Assembly: GCA_958295735.1 (NCBI GenBank)
Contig: OY282369.1
Location: forward strand, 2,020,983 to 2,084,982
Length of the DNA: 64,000 bases
Source: an uncultured Candidatus Cenarchaeum sp.
GTDB lineage: Archaea > Thermoproteota > Nitrososphaeria > Nitrososphaerales > Nitrosopumilaceae
Reading direction: 5' to 3'
Part shown: in pieces, positions 16,699 through 24,735 of the stretch
How positions within the stretch are numbered: position 1 is the first letter of the stretch
How the letters are laid out: each line of letters starts with the position of its first letter
Notes under the pieces: model-generated
Seen by the model: the letters and a program-made list of their open reading frames with translations, nothing else
Database searches by the model: none
What the model was told of the DNA's origin: nothing
Position numbers and translations under genes: made by a program

Positions 16699-18105
16699 CT
16701 ACCCGCCGCCCGCCCCGCCGCCGGACAGCACCAGCCCGACGTCCATCAGGTTGGTGCCGGTGGGCCCCGTCACCAGCGGCCCCCCCGCGCCCCGCAGGCG
16801 CCCCCCGAAGAACGAGGCCGAGTCCCTCCCGCGCAGGCACCTGCCGATCGCCTCGAGATCGGCCGAGCGGACGTCGGCGATGGCGCCCGCGTTGCGCGAG
16901 TTGCCGTCGATCCCGTCAGTCCCCGCCGAGGCGACCACCGTCCCGCCCCCGCCCCCGCCTCCCCGCCCCGCCAGGATCCTCATCACGCGCAGCACCAGCT
17001 CCTGGTTCCTCCCGCCCGAGCCCGCCCCCGCCTCCCCGCCCCGCAGCAGGTCGACCGTTGTCTCGCCCCCGAACACGAGGCACGACGGGCCGGCGGGGGC
17101 CCCTCCCCCCGCGCCGCCGGCAAGCTCGGCGGCCCGCCCCGCGATCCCGGCCGCCGCCTCCTCCACGTCGCCAAAGGCGCGGTGCGCGGCGGTGCGGTAC
17201 CCCATGTCCGCGGCCCTCCCCAGCATGGCGGACACGCAGTCGCCGTTGCTGGCTATCACGGAGTTGGGGATGCGCGGGGACTTTGGGGTCTCCGGGATCC
17301 GGCCGGCGGCGCCGGCCTTGAGCCTGTCCAGCACGGCGCCGGCCAGCCTCCGCTCCAGCCCCCGCCTCCTGACCACCGCGAGCGCCTCGGCGAACGTGGT
17401 CGCGTCGCAGTACGTGGTCCCCGAGCATATGTCGGACAGGTCGTCCCCTTCCACGTCGGACATCGCGAGCGCCGCCGCGTCGCACGGGAGCGCCTCCACC
17501 AGCCGGCCGCCCTTTATCCCGGAGAGATGCTTCCTGACGCAGTTGATCTCGCGTATGGGGGCGCCCGACCCCACCAGCAGGCCGCCGGCGTGCATCTTGT
17601 CGCCCAGGTCGATCCCGTCGGGCATGCACAGCAGCGAGGAACCGCCGCCGGACACCAGGAACAGCACGAACTCGGAGCCGCGGCGGCGCCTGAGGAACTT
17701 GGACACCTCCCTGGCGGCCCTCACGCTGGCCCTGCCGGGGACGGGGTGCTCGGCCCTGAGCACCGCGAGGCGGGCCCCGCCGGCGGCGGCCAGCCCGCCT
17801 GAGGCGGCCAGCCCGCCGGAGGCGGCGCCCCTGGGCACCACCACCACGCCGCCCCTCACCGCCCCGCCCAGGATGCGCACCGCGTGGGAGGCCATCGAGG
17901 CGGCCGCCTTGCCGAAGGCCACCACGTGCACCCCGGAATAGCCCGCGAGGGGGATCGTCCTCCCGCCGCACCTCACTGACCCCCCCTCCAGCGCCCGCTC
18001 CATTCCGGCCCGCGGCGAGGCCGCCTCCAGCCCGGCCTCCAGTATCCTCAGCGCGTTCCTCATGGGCCTGCCCGCGGCCAGCGCGCGGTAGTTGCGTATG
18101 ATCAA
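16699..18105 (-). CDS. Glycerate 2-kinase (DUF4147/MOFRL family)
   Basis: Phosphorylates D-glycerate to 2-phosphoglycerate, feeding carbon into lower glycolysis or serine/glyoxylate routes. The N-terminal Rossmann-like part has VHVVAFGKAAASMA and the typical FLVSGGGSSLLCMPDGI. Next comes the helical segment INCVRKHLSGIKGGRLVEA. The C-terminal MOFRL-type part has VFGGETTVD, SGGRNQELVL and ASAGTDGIDGNS. About 468 residues from the TTG at 18105 (MIIRNYRALA), which matches the usual family N-terminus. The frame is open further up and a TATA-like sequence near 18219-18226 could serve this gene, so the start is uncertain. Several Gly/Ala-rich loops are longer than usual, in keeping with this genome. 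Confidence 0.9.
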   Translation of the reverse strand: MIIRNYRALAAGRPMRNALRILEAGLEAASPRAGMERALEGGSVRCGGRTIPLAGYSGVHVVAFGKAAASMASHAVRILGGAVRGGVVVVPRGAASGGLAASGGLAAAGGARLAVLRAEHPVPGRASVRAAREVSKFLRRRRGSEFVLFLVSGGGSSLLCMPDGIDLGDKMHAGGLLVGSGAPIREINCVRKHLSGIKGGRLVEALPCDAAALAMSDVEGDDLSDICSGTTYCDATTFAEALAVVRRRGLERRLAGAVLDRLKAGAAGRIPETPKSPRIPNSVIASNGDCVSAMLGRAADMGYRTAAHRAFGDVEEAAAGIAGRAAELAGGAGGGAPAGPSCLVFGGETTVDLLRGGEAGAGSGGRNQELVLRVMRILAGRGGGGGGGTVVASAGTDGIDGNSRNAGAIADVRSADLEAIGRCLRGRDSASFFGGRLRGAGGPLVTGPTGTNLMDVGLVLSGGGAGGG

Positions 18106-18253
18106 CCGCTGCCGCCCGCCGCGCCCGGTCACCTGCCGCGCCGCGGCGGGAACGGCCGCGGACCAGGATCGGCGGGCGCATCGCGGCAGGCGGGGGCGCG
18201 GCCGCGCGCTTTTCGACAAGCCTTATATGGCATACGGCGGAAACGCGAGCGGG

Positions 18254-18583
18254 TTGTTCAGTTATAAGGGTTATCTGGCGATCTTGGGCGCGTCGCTCGC
18301 GGGCAGCATCGGCCTACAGATGCTGCTGCCTTTCCCGTACGGCCTCGGGCTGGCCCTCGCCGTGTTCATCGTCCTGCCGCTGTTCCTGCGGAAAAAATTC
18401 ATGGGCGTCCGCGGGTACGGCGACTCCCGCGGGGGCGGGGGCGGCTTGGGCGGCTTTTTCGGCCTGGGCCAGTCGGGCCCCGCGCGCGCCTCCGTAAAGT
18501 ACGTCTGCCTGGTGTGCAACCACCGGCACAAGGGAAGCTCCTGCCCGAGGTGCGGCTCCAAGATGAAGCGGGCGGACTTTTAG
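18254..18583 (+). CDS. Small membrane protein with C-terminal zinc ribbon
   Basis: Two hydrophobic segments (LAILGASLAGSIGLQMLL and GLGLALAVFIVLPLFLR) are followed by a basic Gly-rich linker. A C-terminal zinc ribbon comes last, CLVC-X8-CPRC, ending KMKRADF. The ribbon is probably cytoplasmic. The TTG at 18254 (MFSYKGYLAIL) lies about 28 bases after a TATA-like CCTTATATGG. An in-frame ATG at 18227 overlaps that box and is therefore less likely. About 109 residues. The function is not known; zinc ribbons of this kind often contact nucleic acid or protein partners. The gene is divergent from the glycerate kinase and is followed 13 bases later by another small gene. Confidence 0.75.
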   Translation: MFSYKGYLAILGASLAGSIGLQMLLPFPYGLGLALAVFIVLPLFLRKKFMGVRGYGDSRGGGGGLGGFFGLGQSGPARASVKYVCLVCNHRHKGSSCPRCGSKMKRADF

Positions 18584-18596
18584 CGCGGCGCGCGCG

Positions 18597-18941
18597 TTGG
18601 CTCCCGGACTCGACGAACTGCGCCGCCGCGCGCTGTTCCACAACTCGGTGGACGTGTGGATAGCCGCGCGCGCCGAGAGGGGGGAGGGCTGGGAGGATGC
18701 GGGCGGGTACGGCAGGTTCGTCCGGCACCTGGAGGGGTGCGGCATACCGCTGAGGCCGTACCGGCTGTGCGTCAGCGACGCCGAGAGCGGCGATGCGGAA
18801 GAGCGCAGAAAGGCCGCGTTCGGCAAGGCCGCCTCGGCCGCCGAGGGGGGCCCCGGCGTGCACGCCGTGCGGCTGAGCGATCCCGCCGTCGCGGCGATCC
18901 GCCGGTTCCCCGGGCAGGACGCCCGCGCTACCTCCTCCTGA
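18597..18941 (+). CDS. Hypothetical small protein
   Basis: 114 residues from a TTG start, 13 bases after the zinc-ribbon membrane protein and probably co-transcribed with it. The sequence is soluble and charged (LDELRRRALFHNSVDVWIAA, GRFVRHLEGCGIPLRPYRLC). It has a helix-rich middle and no membrane segment. The last 14 bases overlap the convergent permease gene. I do not recognise the family. The continuous frame with normal-looking composition and the tight spacing are the main reasons for calling it. Confidence 0.6.
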   Translation: MAPGLDELRRRALFHNSVDVWIAARAERGEGWEDAGGYGRFVRHLEGCGIPLRPYRLCVSDAESGDAEERRKAAFGKAASAAEGGPGVHAVRLSDPAVAAIRRFPGQDARATSS

Positions 18942-20304
18942 GCCTCGGGTTGGCCACCCTGTCCAGGGCGTCGCCTATGAACACGAACGAGAGCCCCGTC
19001 AGCGCTATCATCATGCCCGGCGGGACTATCCACCACCACAGGCCGCGGGCCGCAGCCCCGTAACTGCTGGCGTCGTGCAGTATCTGCCCCCACGTGGGGA
19101 ACGAGGGGTCGCCGAGGCCCAGGAAGCTGAGCCCGGCCTCGGTGGTTATGGCGGCCGGCACCGATATGGCCACGCTGGCGAGGGCGTACGGGAGGAGCTG
19201 CGGCACGACGTGGCGCAGTATCACCCGCGAGTCCCTCTGGCCCATCATCTCGGCCGCCTCCACGTACCCCCTCGTCCTCACCTGCAGCGCCATGCTCCTG
19301 GAGACCTTGGCTATGCCCACCCAGCCGAACATCATGAGGAACCCGATCATGACGAATATGCTGCTGCTCACGGTCACGGCCAGTATTATCAGGAAGGGCA
19401 GGGCGGGCAGGGCGTACACCACGTCGTTGAGCCTCATCATCGCCTCGTCCGTGAGCTTGCCCCTGTACCCCGCGTACACGCCGTACGCGAGCCCCGCGGC
19501 GACCGAGCCCACCGCCACGGACGTGCCGACGAGCAGGGCCAGCGGGGTGCCCCAGACCAGCCCGACCGCCAGGTCCCTCCTGAGATCGTCGGTCCCCATC
19601 GCGCCGAACGCCCGCCCCCCCACTATCAGCCTGGACTCGGCGAGCTCGGGCGGCGCCCCGCCGCCCGCGCCGTACAGGCCGGCGGTGAACGAGTACACGC
19701 CCTTCAGGACCTCGCGCGAGCCTCCCCCCGAGAAGACGATCCTCTCGGCCGCCTCGCCCCGCGCGGGGAGGGCGAACGCGGCGTCCGACTGCAGCTCGGC
19801 GGCCTTGCGCACCGCCGCATCCGCGGAGAAGACCCTCCCCGAGTGCTCCGCCGGCCCCTCGGAGAACGGGAGCGAGGACGAGAGCAGCACCATGCGCAGC
19901 CCGTCGGGCCTCTCCACCTCCAGCCGCAGCAGCGGCGAGCCCTCGTACCTCGCGGTGAACTCGTATATGAAGTCGCTCGGGAAGCCGTCATAGTCCACGT
20001 CGAGGGCGAACCGGTGCACGTGGGCGGAGACCGGCGCGGTCCCGCGGGGATCCCCGGCGCCGGGCAGGCGCCAGGACGCCGGCTCGTCCAGCACGGCGTG
20101 CTCGGGCAGCCTCCCGCCGTCCATCCAGTTGGCCCACGCGGGGACGGCGGTCTTCGGCAGCGCGATCCACCTGCCGGGGTTGTTCCAGTCCTGGAACGTC
20201 TCGACGGGCACCAGGACGACGGCGGCCGCCGAGACGCACGCCAGCGCGGCTAGCATGCACACGCCGGCCATGCCGATCCACGAGCGGCGCACCTCGGCGA
20301 GCAT
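18928..20304 (-). CDS. Peptide-type ABC transporter permease (DppC-like) with large extracytoplasmic insertion
   Basis: Inner-membrane channel subunit of a dipeptide/oligopeptide/nickel-type importer. TM1 is at residues about 10-33. It is followed by an unusually long extracytoplasmic region (about 35-245). Then come five membrane helices with the permease EAA-type loop EAAEMMGQRDSRVILRHVVP and the family motif ITTEAGLSFLGLGDPSFPTWG. At 458 residues it is about 150 longer than classical DppC, the extra sequence lying between TM1 and TM2. It follows the DppB-like gene by 53 bases in the same operon. No binding protein or ATPase gene is adjacent, so the other subunits must be encoded elsewhere. 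Confidence 0.9.
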   Translation of the reverse strand: MLAEVRRSWIGMAGVCMLAALACVSAAAVVLVPVETFQDWNNPGRWIALPKTAVPAWANWMDGGRLPEHAVLDEPASWRLPGAGDPRGTAPVSAHVHRFALDVDYDGFPSDFIYEFTARYEGSPLLRLEVERPDGLRMVLLSSSLPFSEGPAEHSGRVFSADAAVRKAAELQSDAAFALPARGEAAERIVFSGGGSREVLKGVYSFTAGLYGAGGGAPPELAESRLIVGGRAFGAMGTDDLRRDLAVGLVWGTPLALLVGTSVAVGSVAAGLAYGVYAGYRGKLTDEAMMRLNDVVYALPALPFLIILAVTVSSSIFVMIGFLMMFGWVGIAKVSRSMALQVRTRGYVEAAEMMGQRDSRVILRHVVPQLLPYALASVAISVPAAITTEAGLSFLGLGDPSFPTWGQILHDASSYGAAARGLWWWIVPPGMMIALTGLSFVFIGDALDRVANPRLRRR

Positions 20305-20357
20305 TCCGGCGGCGCCGGATCCGGCGGCCGGCAGCGCGGCGGCAGCGGCGGTGCCGC

Positions 20358-21410
20358 TCAGCCCGCCCTCACCCTGGGGTCCAGCCGGCCGTACATGAGG
20401 TCGGCCGCGAATATGCTGGCCAGGAAGAACGCGGTGAGCACGTACGTGGACCCCACTATGACGGGCAGGTCCATGACGGTTATGGCCTCAAAGTAGAGCC
20501 GCCCCATGCCGGGCCAGTCGAACACGGCCTCGGTGATTATGGCGCCGCCGAGCGAGCCCGACAGGCTGAGCGCCACCATCGTCACCACGGGCGGCGCCGC
20601 GTTCCTGAGCGCGTGCCCGTACACCACGCGCCTCCTCGATATCCCCATCGTCCTCTTGGCCGCCACGAAATCCTCCTGCATCACGCCCACCACGAAGTTC
20701 CTCACGATGTACGCCAGCGAGCCGAACCCTATCAGCACCAGCGTGATGAGCGGCAGCGCCATGTGGTACAGGAGCGCCTGCGCGTACCCGTCATCCCCCG
20801 GCGCGATGTCCGGGGTGGCCCTCGCCGGGAAGATCTCGAACGAGAACGCGAACACGAATATCATGAGCATCCCTATCCACCACACCGGAAAGCTGGAGCT
20901 GATCACCGCGAAGGCCGAGGTGAGCCTGTCCGGTATGGAGCCCGCCCGGCTCCCCGCCAGGGAGCCGAGCAGCACGCCGGCGGCCGACATGAGGGCTATG
21001 GCGGTGGTGAACAGCATCGCCGTCCTGGGGAGCCTCTCGGCCAGTATGTCCCCCACGCTGGTGGATCCGGAGTCGCTCGACAGGAACGTGGCGTGGCCAA
21101 AGTCGAGCACGAGCACCCTGTACATGGCCAGGCCCAGCCTCTGCGGCGAGTGCCACGGCTCGTCCAGGCCGAGCTCGGCGGAGCGCTGCCGTATCCTGTC
21201 CTCCACGAACCGTTCTAACTCCTCGGCGGACGAGAATCCCCCGGCCGCCGCCGGGTCCCCCGTGATCTCGCTCCTGACCTGGAACGCGACCCCCTGCTTC
21301 AGGATGGCGTCCATGTTGGAGCCGACCAGCGCTATCGTGAGCAGGAGGGTCACCATCAGCACGCCGAACATCGTGGCCAGCCTGGTCGCTACGTACCTCT
21401 TCAGGCCCAC
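20358..21410 (-). CDS. Peptide-type ABC transporter permease (DppB-like)
   Basis: Partner channel subunit of the DppC-like protein downstream. TM1 is at residues about 7-27 (TMFGVLMVTLLLTIALVGS). An extracytoplasmic stretch to about 120 follows, then five more helices. The EAA-type loop ARTMGISRRRVVYGHALRN-like segment (VAAKRTMGISRRRVVYGH) and the terminal ITEAVFDWPGMGRLYFEAI motif are characteristic. 350 residues, close to normal. The frame is open far upstream, but the GTG at 21410 lies 26 bases after a TATA box and gives the expected N-terminus GLKRYVATRLATMF. Confidence 0.92.
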   Translation of the reverse strand: MGLKRYVATRLATMFGVLMVTLLLTIALVGSNMDAILKQGVAFQVRSEITGDPAAAGGFSSAEELERFVEDRIRQRSAELGLDEPWHSPQRLGLAMYRVLVLDFGHATFLSSDSGSTSVGDILAERLPRTAMLFTTAIALMSAAGVLLGSLAGSRAGSIPDRLTSAFAVISSSFPVWWIGMLMIFVFAFSFEIFPARATPDIAPGDDGYAQALLYHMALPLITLVLIGFGSLAYIVRNFVVGVMQEDFVAAKRTMGISRRRVVYGHALRNAAPPVVTMVALSLSGSLGGAIITEAVFDWPGMGRLYFEAITVMDLPVIVGSTYVLTAFFLASIFAADLMYGRLDPRVRAG

Positions 21411-21430
21411 GCCGCGGAGGCGGCCCGTGA

Positions 21431-21440
21431 CAATATAACA
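21431..21440 (-). promoter_or_regulatory. TATA box of the dppBC-like operon
   Basis: Minus-strand TGTTATATTG, centred 26 bases before the GTG at 21410. Confidence 0.6.
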
Positions 21441-21464
21441 TTTCCCGGATGCGCGGGGCGCGGG

Positions 21465-21545
21465 GCCGCGCGCCCGCCGGCCGCGGGCGCGAAGGCGACT
21501 CCGCCGATCCGGGTTCGCGCCCGGGGGCCGCCGGCCTCGCGCCGC
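21465..21545 (+). repeat. Dispersed repeat family 1
   Basis: GGGCGCGAAGGCGACTCCGC, then CGATCCGGGTTCGCGCCCGG. It starts about 25 bases upstream of the TATA box of the minus-strand permease operon, the same arrangement as at 13855 and 42590. The remaining sequence to 21901 is GC-rich and without a recognised gene. Confidence 0.75.
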
Positions 21546-21901
21546 GCGGGGCCGGCCGCGGGCGCCGGAACGGGCGGATCCGCCGCCCGCGGCCCGATCC
21601 GGCCGGGCCGGCGCCGCCGCGATGCGGGCGCGCATCCGGGAGCGGCCGGCGCCCCGCGCGGGGGCGGGATGCCGATCCGCGGGCCCGCCCGGCAGGGGCG
21701 GCAGGGACGCCCCCCCCACCCGCCGCGCGGATCCGCGGGGCCCGGGCTCCCGCGCCCGCGGGCGCCGGCGGCGGATGCCCCCCGCCCCCGCCTTCCGGCC
21801 GCGATCCCGGCCCGCGATGCCGCGCGCCGGCCCGGGCAGGCCCGAGCCGCGCCAGGCGGCGGGCCTGCGCGATGCCCCGGAAAAAAGCCGGCGGCGGATG
21901 C

Positions 21902-22045
21902 TCAGCCTCTTCCCATTCTGAACATCCGCGTGCCGCACGTGCCGCACGTGCCGCGCACGGCGGGCCTGCCGTTGCCCACGACCGAGGGCTTCGCGCCTTG
22001 CATCTCCCTCTTCGCGCGGCATTTCACGCAGTAGCCTGTCGTCAT
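21902..22045 (-). CDS. 47-residue zinc-binding protein (DUF5679-like)
   Basis: Begins MTTGYCVKCRAKREMQGAKP and ends with VRGTCGTCGTRMFRMGRG. Two CxxC pairs (C6/C9 and C34/C37) make a one-zinc ribbon. Small proteins of this shape, with YCVKCR at the N-terminus and CPxCGTxMFRIG-like ends, are widespread in archaea; their function is unknown. A TATA-like sequence (22066-22072) lies about 24 bases before the ATG, so the gene has its own leaderless promoter. It sits 48 bases downstream of the FAD oxidase gene. Confidence 0.8.
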   Translation of the reverse strand: MTTGYCVKCRAKREMQGAKPSVVGNGRPAVRGTCGTCGTRMFRMGRG

Positions 22046-22065
22046 GCCTTACTGTGGCCGCGGAG

Positions 22066-22072
22066 GTATTTG
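22066..22072 (-). promoter_or_regulatory. TATA-like box of the 47-residue zinc protein gene
   Basis: Minus-strand CAAATAC, centred about 24 bases before the ATG at 22045. Confidence 0.5.
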
Positions 22073-22093
22073 CGGCGCGCGGTCGACATTGTT

Positions 22094-23551
22094 TCACAAC
22101 TTTGCGAGCTTTTGCCCGCCGGCGCGGGGCGCCCCGGCCGCCCCCGCCGCCACCACCTTGCCCGGGTTCATTATCCCGCACGGATCCATGAGCCGCTTGA
22201 GCCGGACGAACAGCCCGTGCACGCCCGCCCCGTACTGGTCCCTGACGAACCGGGTCCTGGCCAGGCCGTCGCCGTGCTCGGCCGTCACGGTGCCGCCCAG
22301 CCGGCGGACCCCCTCAAAGTAGGCCTCCGCCGCCTCGCGCGGCCGGCAGTCCCCGCCGGGGAGCGGGGCCAGGCGGAGGTGCAGGTTGCCGCTGCCCGCG
22401 TGCCCGTACGCCACGTAGCGCAGGCGGAACCGCCGGCACACCTCCCCGGCCAGCGAGACCAGCTCCCCCAGCCTGGCGGGCGGGACGGCGGCGTCCTCCA
22501 TGACGTCGGGTAGCGGCCCCCCCGGGGCCCCCCGGCCGCCCAGCGCCGCCATGCTGCGCGAGAGCGAGGCGTCCCGGCTCCTCCACCACGCCCGCATCCC
22601 CGCCGCGTCGTCCGTGGACTCTACCAGGCGGCCGCGGAGGAGCCGCGCGAGCGCCTCCCCCGCCTCCCGGCCCCGCTCCAGCTCCACCATCAGGAGGCAC
22701 CCGCCGCGCCCGGCCAGGCCGCCGTCGGCCATCTCCAGCGCCGACGGGCCGGCCCGCGCTATGCGGGGGCAGTCGGCCGCGGCCTCTTCCATGGAGCCGT
22801 ACTCGAGCACGGCGAGGCACCTGCGCGCCGGCAGCGGGGCGGCCCTGAGCCTGGCCGAGACTATGATGCCGAGGGTCCCCTCGGATCCCGCCAGCGCGCG
22901 GTGCGCCTCCCCGGCCGAGCCTGCCGCGTCCAGCCGGTACCCGCAGGAGTTCTTCGCGGTGCGGGGGTACGCCGACCCGTCTGCCCCGGCGGCTATGGCG
23001 GCTATCCGCTCCGCGGCCGCGCGGTCGCCCGGGAGCCCGACCAGCCGGCCTAGCCCGTCCACCAGCTCGACCCCCAGCAGGTTGTCTATAATGGCGCCGT
23101 ACTTCAGGGACCTGCTCCCCGCCGCGTTCGTGGCCACCATCCCGCCCACCGTGCAGTACGGGCCCACCGACGGGTTGGGCCCGAGGAACATCCCGGCCTC
23201 GGCCAGCCTGGCGTCGACCAGCCCCTTCGGCGCGCCGGCCCCCGCCTCGACGAATCCGTCCCCCACCCGCACCGAGTCGAGCAGGCGGAGATCCAGCACG
23301 ATGCCGCCGCCCAGCGCGCCGCCCACCAGCCCCGTGCCGCCCCCGCGCGCGGTCACGGCCACGCCGTTCTCCGCCGCGAACCGCACCGCCGCGGCCACGT
23401 CCTCGGCATCCTCGGGCAGGGCCGCTGCCGCGGGGACGACCCTGTACGAGCTCGCATCCGAAGAGTACCACTCCATCTCCTCCCTGCCCCACGCGACGCG
23501 CCCGCGCATGGCCTCGGACAGGCGCCTTCCCACGCCGCCGGCCCCGCGCAT
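22094..23551 (-). CDS. FAD-linked oxidase (glycolate/D-lactate dehydrogenase GlcD type)
   Basis: A flavoprotein of the vanillyl-alcohol-oxidase/GlcD family that oxidises 2-hydroxy acids such as glycolate or D-lactate and passes electrons to the respiratory chain. The FAD-binding PCMH domain has ARGGGTGLVGGALGGGIVLD near residue 68, the pyrophosphate loop GPNPSVGPYCTVGGMVATNA near 125, and SEGTLGIIVSARLR near 225. The C-terminal cap ends YVAYGHAGSGNLHLRL, TAEHGDGLARTRF and LMDPCGIMNPGK, which are classical. The length of 485 residues is normal. It may work with the glycerate kinase nearby in two-carbon acid metabolism; that link is an inference. A TATA box at 23577-23585 precedes the ATG. Confidence 0.9.
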   Translation of the reverse strand: MRGAGGVGRRLSEAMRGRVAWGREEMEWYSSDASSYRVVPAAAALPEDAEDVAAAVRFAAENGVAVTARGGGTGLVGGALGGGIVLDLRLLDSVRVGDGFVEAGAGAPKGLVDARLAEAGMFLGPNPSVGPYCTVGGMVATNAAGSRSLKYGAIIDNLLGVELVDGLGRLVGLPGDRAAAERIAAIAAGADGSAYPRTAKNSCGYRLDAAGSAGEAHRALAGSEGTLGIIVSARLRAAPLPARRCLAVLEYGSMEEAAADCPRIARAGPSALEMADGGLAGRGGCLLMVELERGREAGEALARLLRGRLVESTDDAAGMRAWWRSRDASLSRSMAALGGRGAPGGPLPDVMEDAAVPPARLGELVSLAGEVCRRFRLRYVAYGHAGSGNLHLRLAPLPGGDCRPREAAEAYFEGVRRLGGTVTAEHGDGLARTRFVRDQYGAGVHGLFVRLKRLMDPCGIMNPGKVVAAGAAGAPRAGGQKLAKL

Positions 23552-23576
23552 CGCGGCCGCCGCGCGGCGCGGCCCG

Positions 23577-23585
23577 AATTATAGC
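23577..23585 (-). promoter_or_regulatory. TATA box of the glcD-like gene
   Basis: Minus-strand GCTATAATT, centred about 29 bases before the ATG at 23551. Confidence 0.5.
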
Positions 23586-23620
23586 TTCGGCGGCCGGCGG
23601 CGGCCGCGCCGCCCCGCAAG

Positions 23621-23630
23621 ACTAGTAATG
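23621..23630 (+). promoter_or_regulatory. TATA-like box of the 136-residue unknown gene
   Basis: ACTAGTAATG, centred 26 bases before the GTG at 23651. It is divergent from the glcD promoter. Confidence 0.5.
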
Positions 23631-23650
23631 CGGGCGGCGGGGGGGCGCGC

Positions 23651-24061
23651 GTGGGCGCGGGCGGGGGGGACGTGGAGAGCCTGGCGGCGGCGCTGGAGGC
23701 CGGCGGGGGCGCGCCGCGCTTCTCGGTGCGGCTGGGCGGATCCGAGTTCGAGGCCGGCCCCGTGATCCTGCGCCGCCGCCCCACGCACGTGCCCGCGAGG
23801 ACCGTGCGCGGGGGCGCGTACGTCTCCGATCCCGCCGTCTTCCGGGCCGACGCGACCGTCCGTGACCGGGGCATCCTGCCGCTGCTGCCCGGGGCCATGC
23901 TGGGCCCCAGCGCGGGGTTCGCGGACGTCCTGGTGGACGTCTCCGGGGCGCCCGCGCCGTGGGACGGCGGGGCCGTCCTGCACGCCAGCCTGACCTCCGC
24001 GGTCGAGAGGCGCGGCGCCGTCGAGATCCGCCTGGACGTCACCGGGGTGGAGCGGGCCTAG
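23651..24061 (+). CDS. Hypothetical protein, beta-rich
   Basis: 136 residues, GTG start placed by the TATA box 26 bases upstream. No signal peptide, membrane helix or metal motif is visible. The alternating hydrophobic pattern (FSVRLGGSEFEAGPVILRRR, AVEIRLDVTGVERA) suggests a beta sandwich. It is divergent from glcD and convergent with the J-protein gene, whose stop it overlaps (CTAG shared by the two TAG codons). Function unknown. Confidence 0.6.
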   Translation: MGAGGGDVESLAAALEAGGGAPRFSVRLGGSEFEAGPVILRRRPTHVPARTVRGGAYVSDPAVFRADATVRDRGILPLLPGAMLGPSAGFADVLVDVSGAPAPWDGGAVLHASLTSAVERRGAVEIRLDVTGVERA

Positions 24062-24735
24062 TCGGGATCGCCGCCGCCGGCCCCGCCCAGCAGCCTGTCG
24101 TACCGCCGCCGCGCCTGCGGATCCGACAGGACCTCGTACGCCCTGTTTATCTCCACCATGCCGGCGGGCGCCGCGCGCCCCTTTTTCCCGCCGCCGCCGC
24201 CGCTGCGGCCCGCCCTGTCCGGATGCGCCTCCTTGGCCAGCTCCCTGTACCTCGCCTTGATCTCCGACGGCGCGGCGTCCCGCCCCACCCCGAGCAGCCC
24301 GTAGTGGTCGGGGACGCCGCCCCCCGGCTCCCCGCCGTCGCCCCCCGGCTCCCCGCCGTCGCCCCCCGGCTCCCCGCCCCCCGGCTCCCCGCCGCCGCCC
24401 CACGGCTCCCCGCCGCCGCCCCCCGCGCCAAGGCCTCCCCCCCAGTCGGAATGGTACTTTTCGTAGTCCCTGTCCCTCTGCGACTCGTACTCGCCCATGT
24501 CGTACTCGGTCCTCCGCCGGAGTATCGCGTCCCTCGACACGTACACCGCGATCCCCGCGACGGACAGGATCGCCACGGCGAACAGCAGCGCGAGGTCGCC
24601 GTCCGAGGGCCCGCCGGCCGCATCCGCATCCGCCGCGGCCGGGGCCCACGGGATGCCCCCGCCCGCCGCCGCGAACGCTGCCAGGGCGGCCGCCAGCAGC
24701 GGGGCCGCGGCGCGCCGGCCGCGGCGCGCCGGCCC
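24058..24735 (-). CDS. Membrane-anchored J-domain protein, 5' end unresolved
   Basis: From the N-terminus: an Ala-rich hydrophobic segment (LLAAALAAFAAAGGG), a short linker, a clear membrane helix (LALLFAVAILSVAGIAVYV), and a charged stretch (DMGEYESQRDRDYEKYHSDW). A Gly/Pro/Glu repeat (GGEPGGD, 21-base DNA unit) follows. A C-terminal J domain has DHYGLLGVGRDAAPSEIKAR, the HPD motif (KEAHPDRAG) and INRAYEVLSDPQARRRYD. The HPD motif means it should stimulate an Hsp70-type ATPase. The J domain is last, unlike classical DnaJ, and is probably cytoplasmic. It follows the Lrp gene with no gap, and no ATG/GTG/TTG is in frame between the Lrp stop and the first hydrophobic segment. The true start may be non-canonical or inside the Lrp gene. 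The given 5' coordinate is only the operon junction. Confidence 0.7.
   Translation of the reverse strand, partial: GPARRGRRAAAPLLAAALAAFAAAGGGIPWAPAAADADAAGGPSDGDLALLFAVAILSVAGIAVYVSRDAILRRRTEYDMGEYESQRDRDYEKYHSDWGGGLGAGGGGGEPWGGGGEPGGGEPGGDGGEPGGDGGEPGGGVPDHYGLLGVGRDAAPSEIKARYRELAKEAHPDRAGRSGGGGGKKGRAAPAGMVEINRAYEVLSDPQARRRYDRLLGGAGGGDPD

Noticed and set aside
16006..17802. Plus-strand frame of 598 codons opposite the glycerate kinase
   Set aside because: Antisense shadow; the minus-strand kinase motifs are unambiguous.
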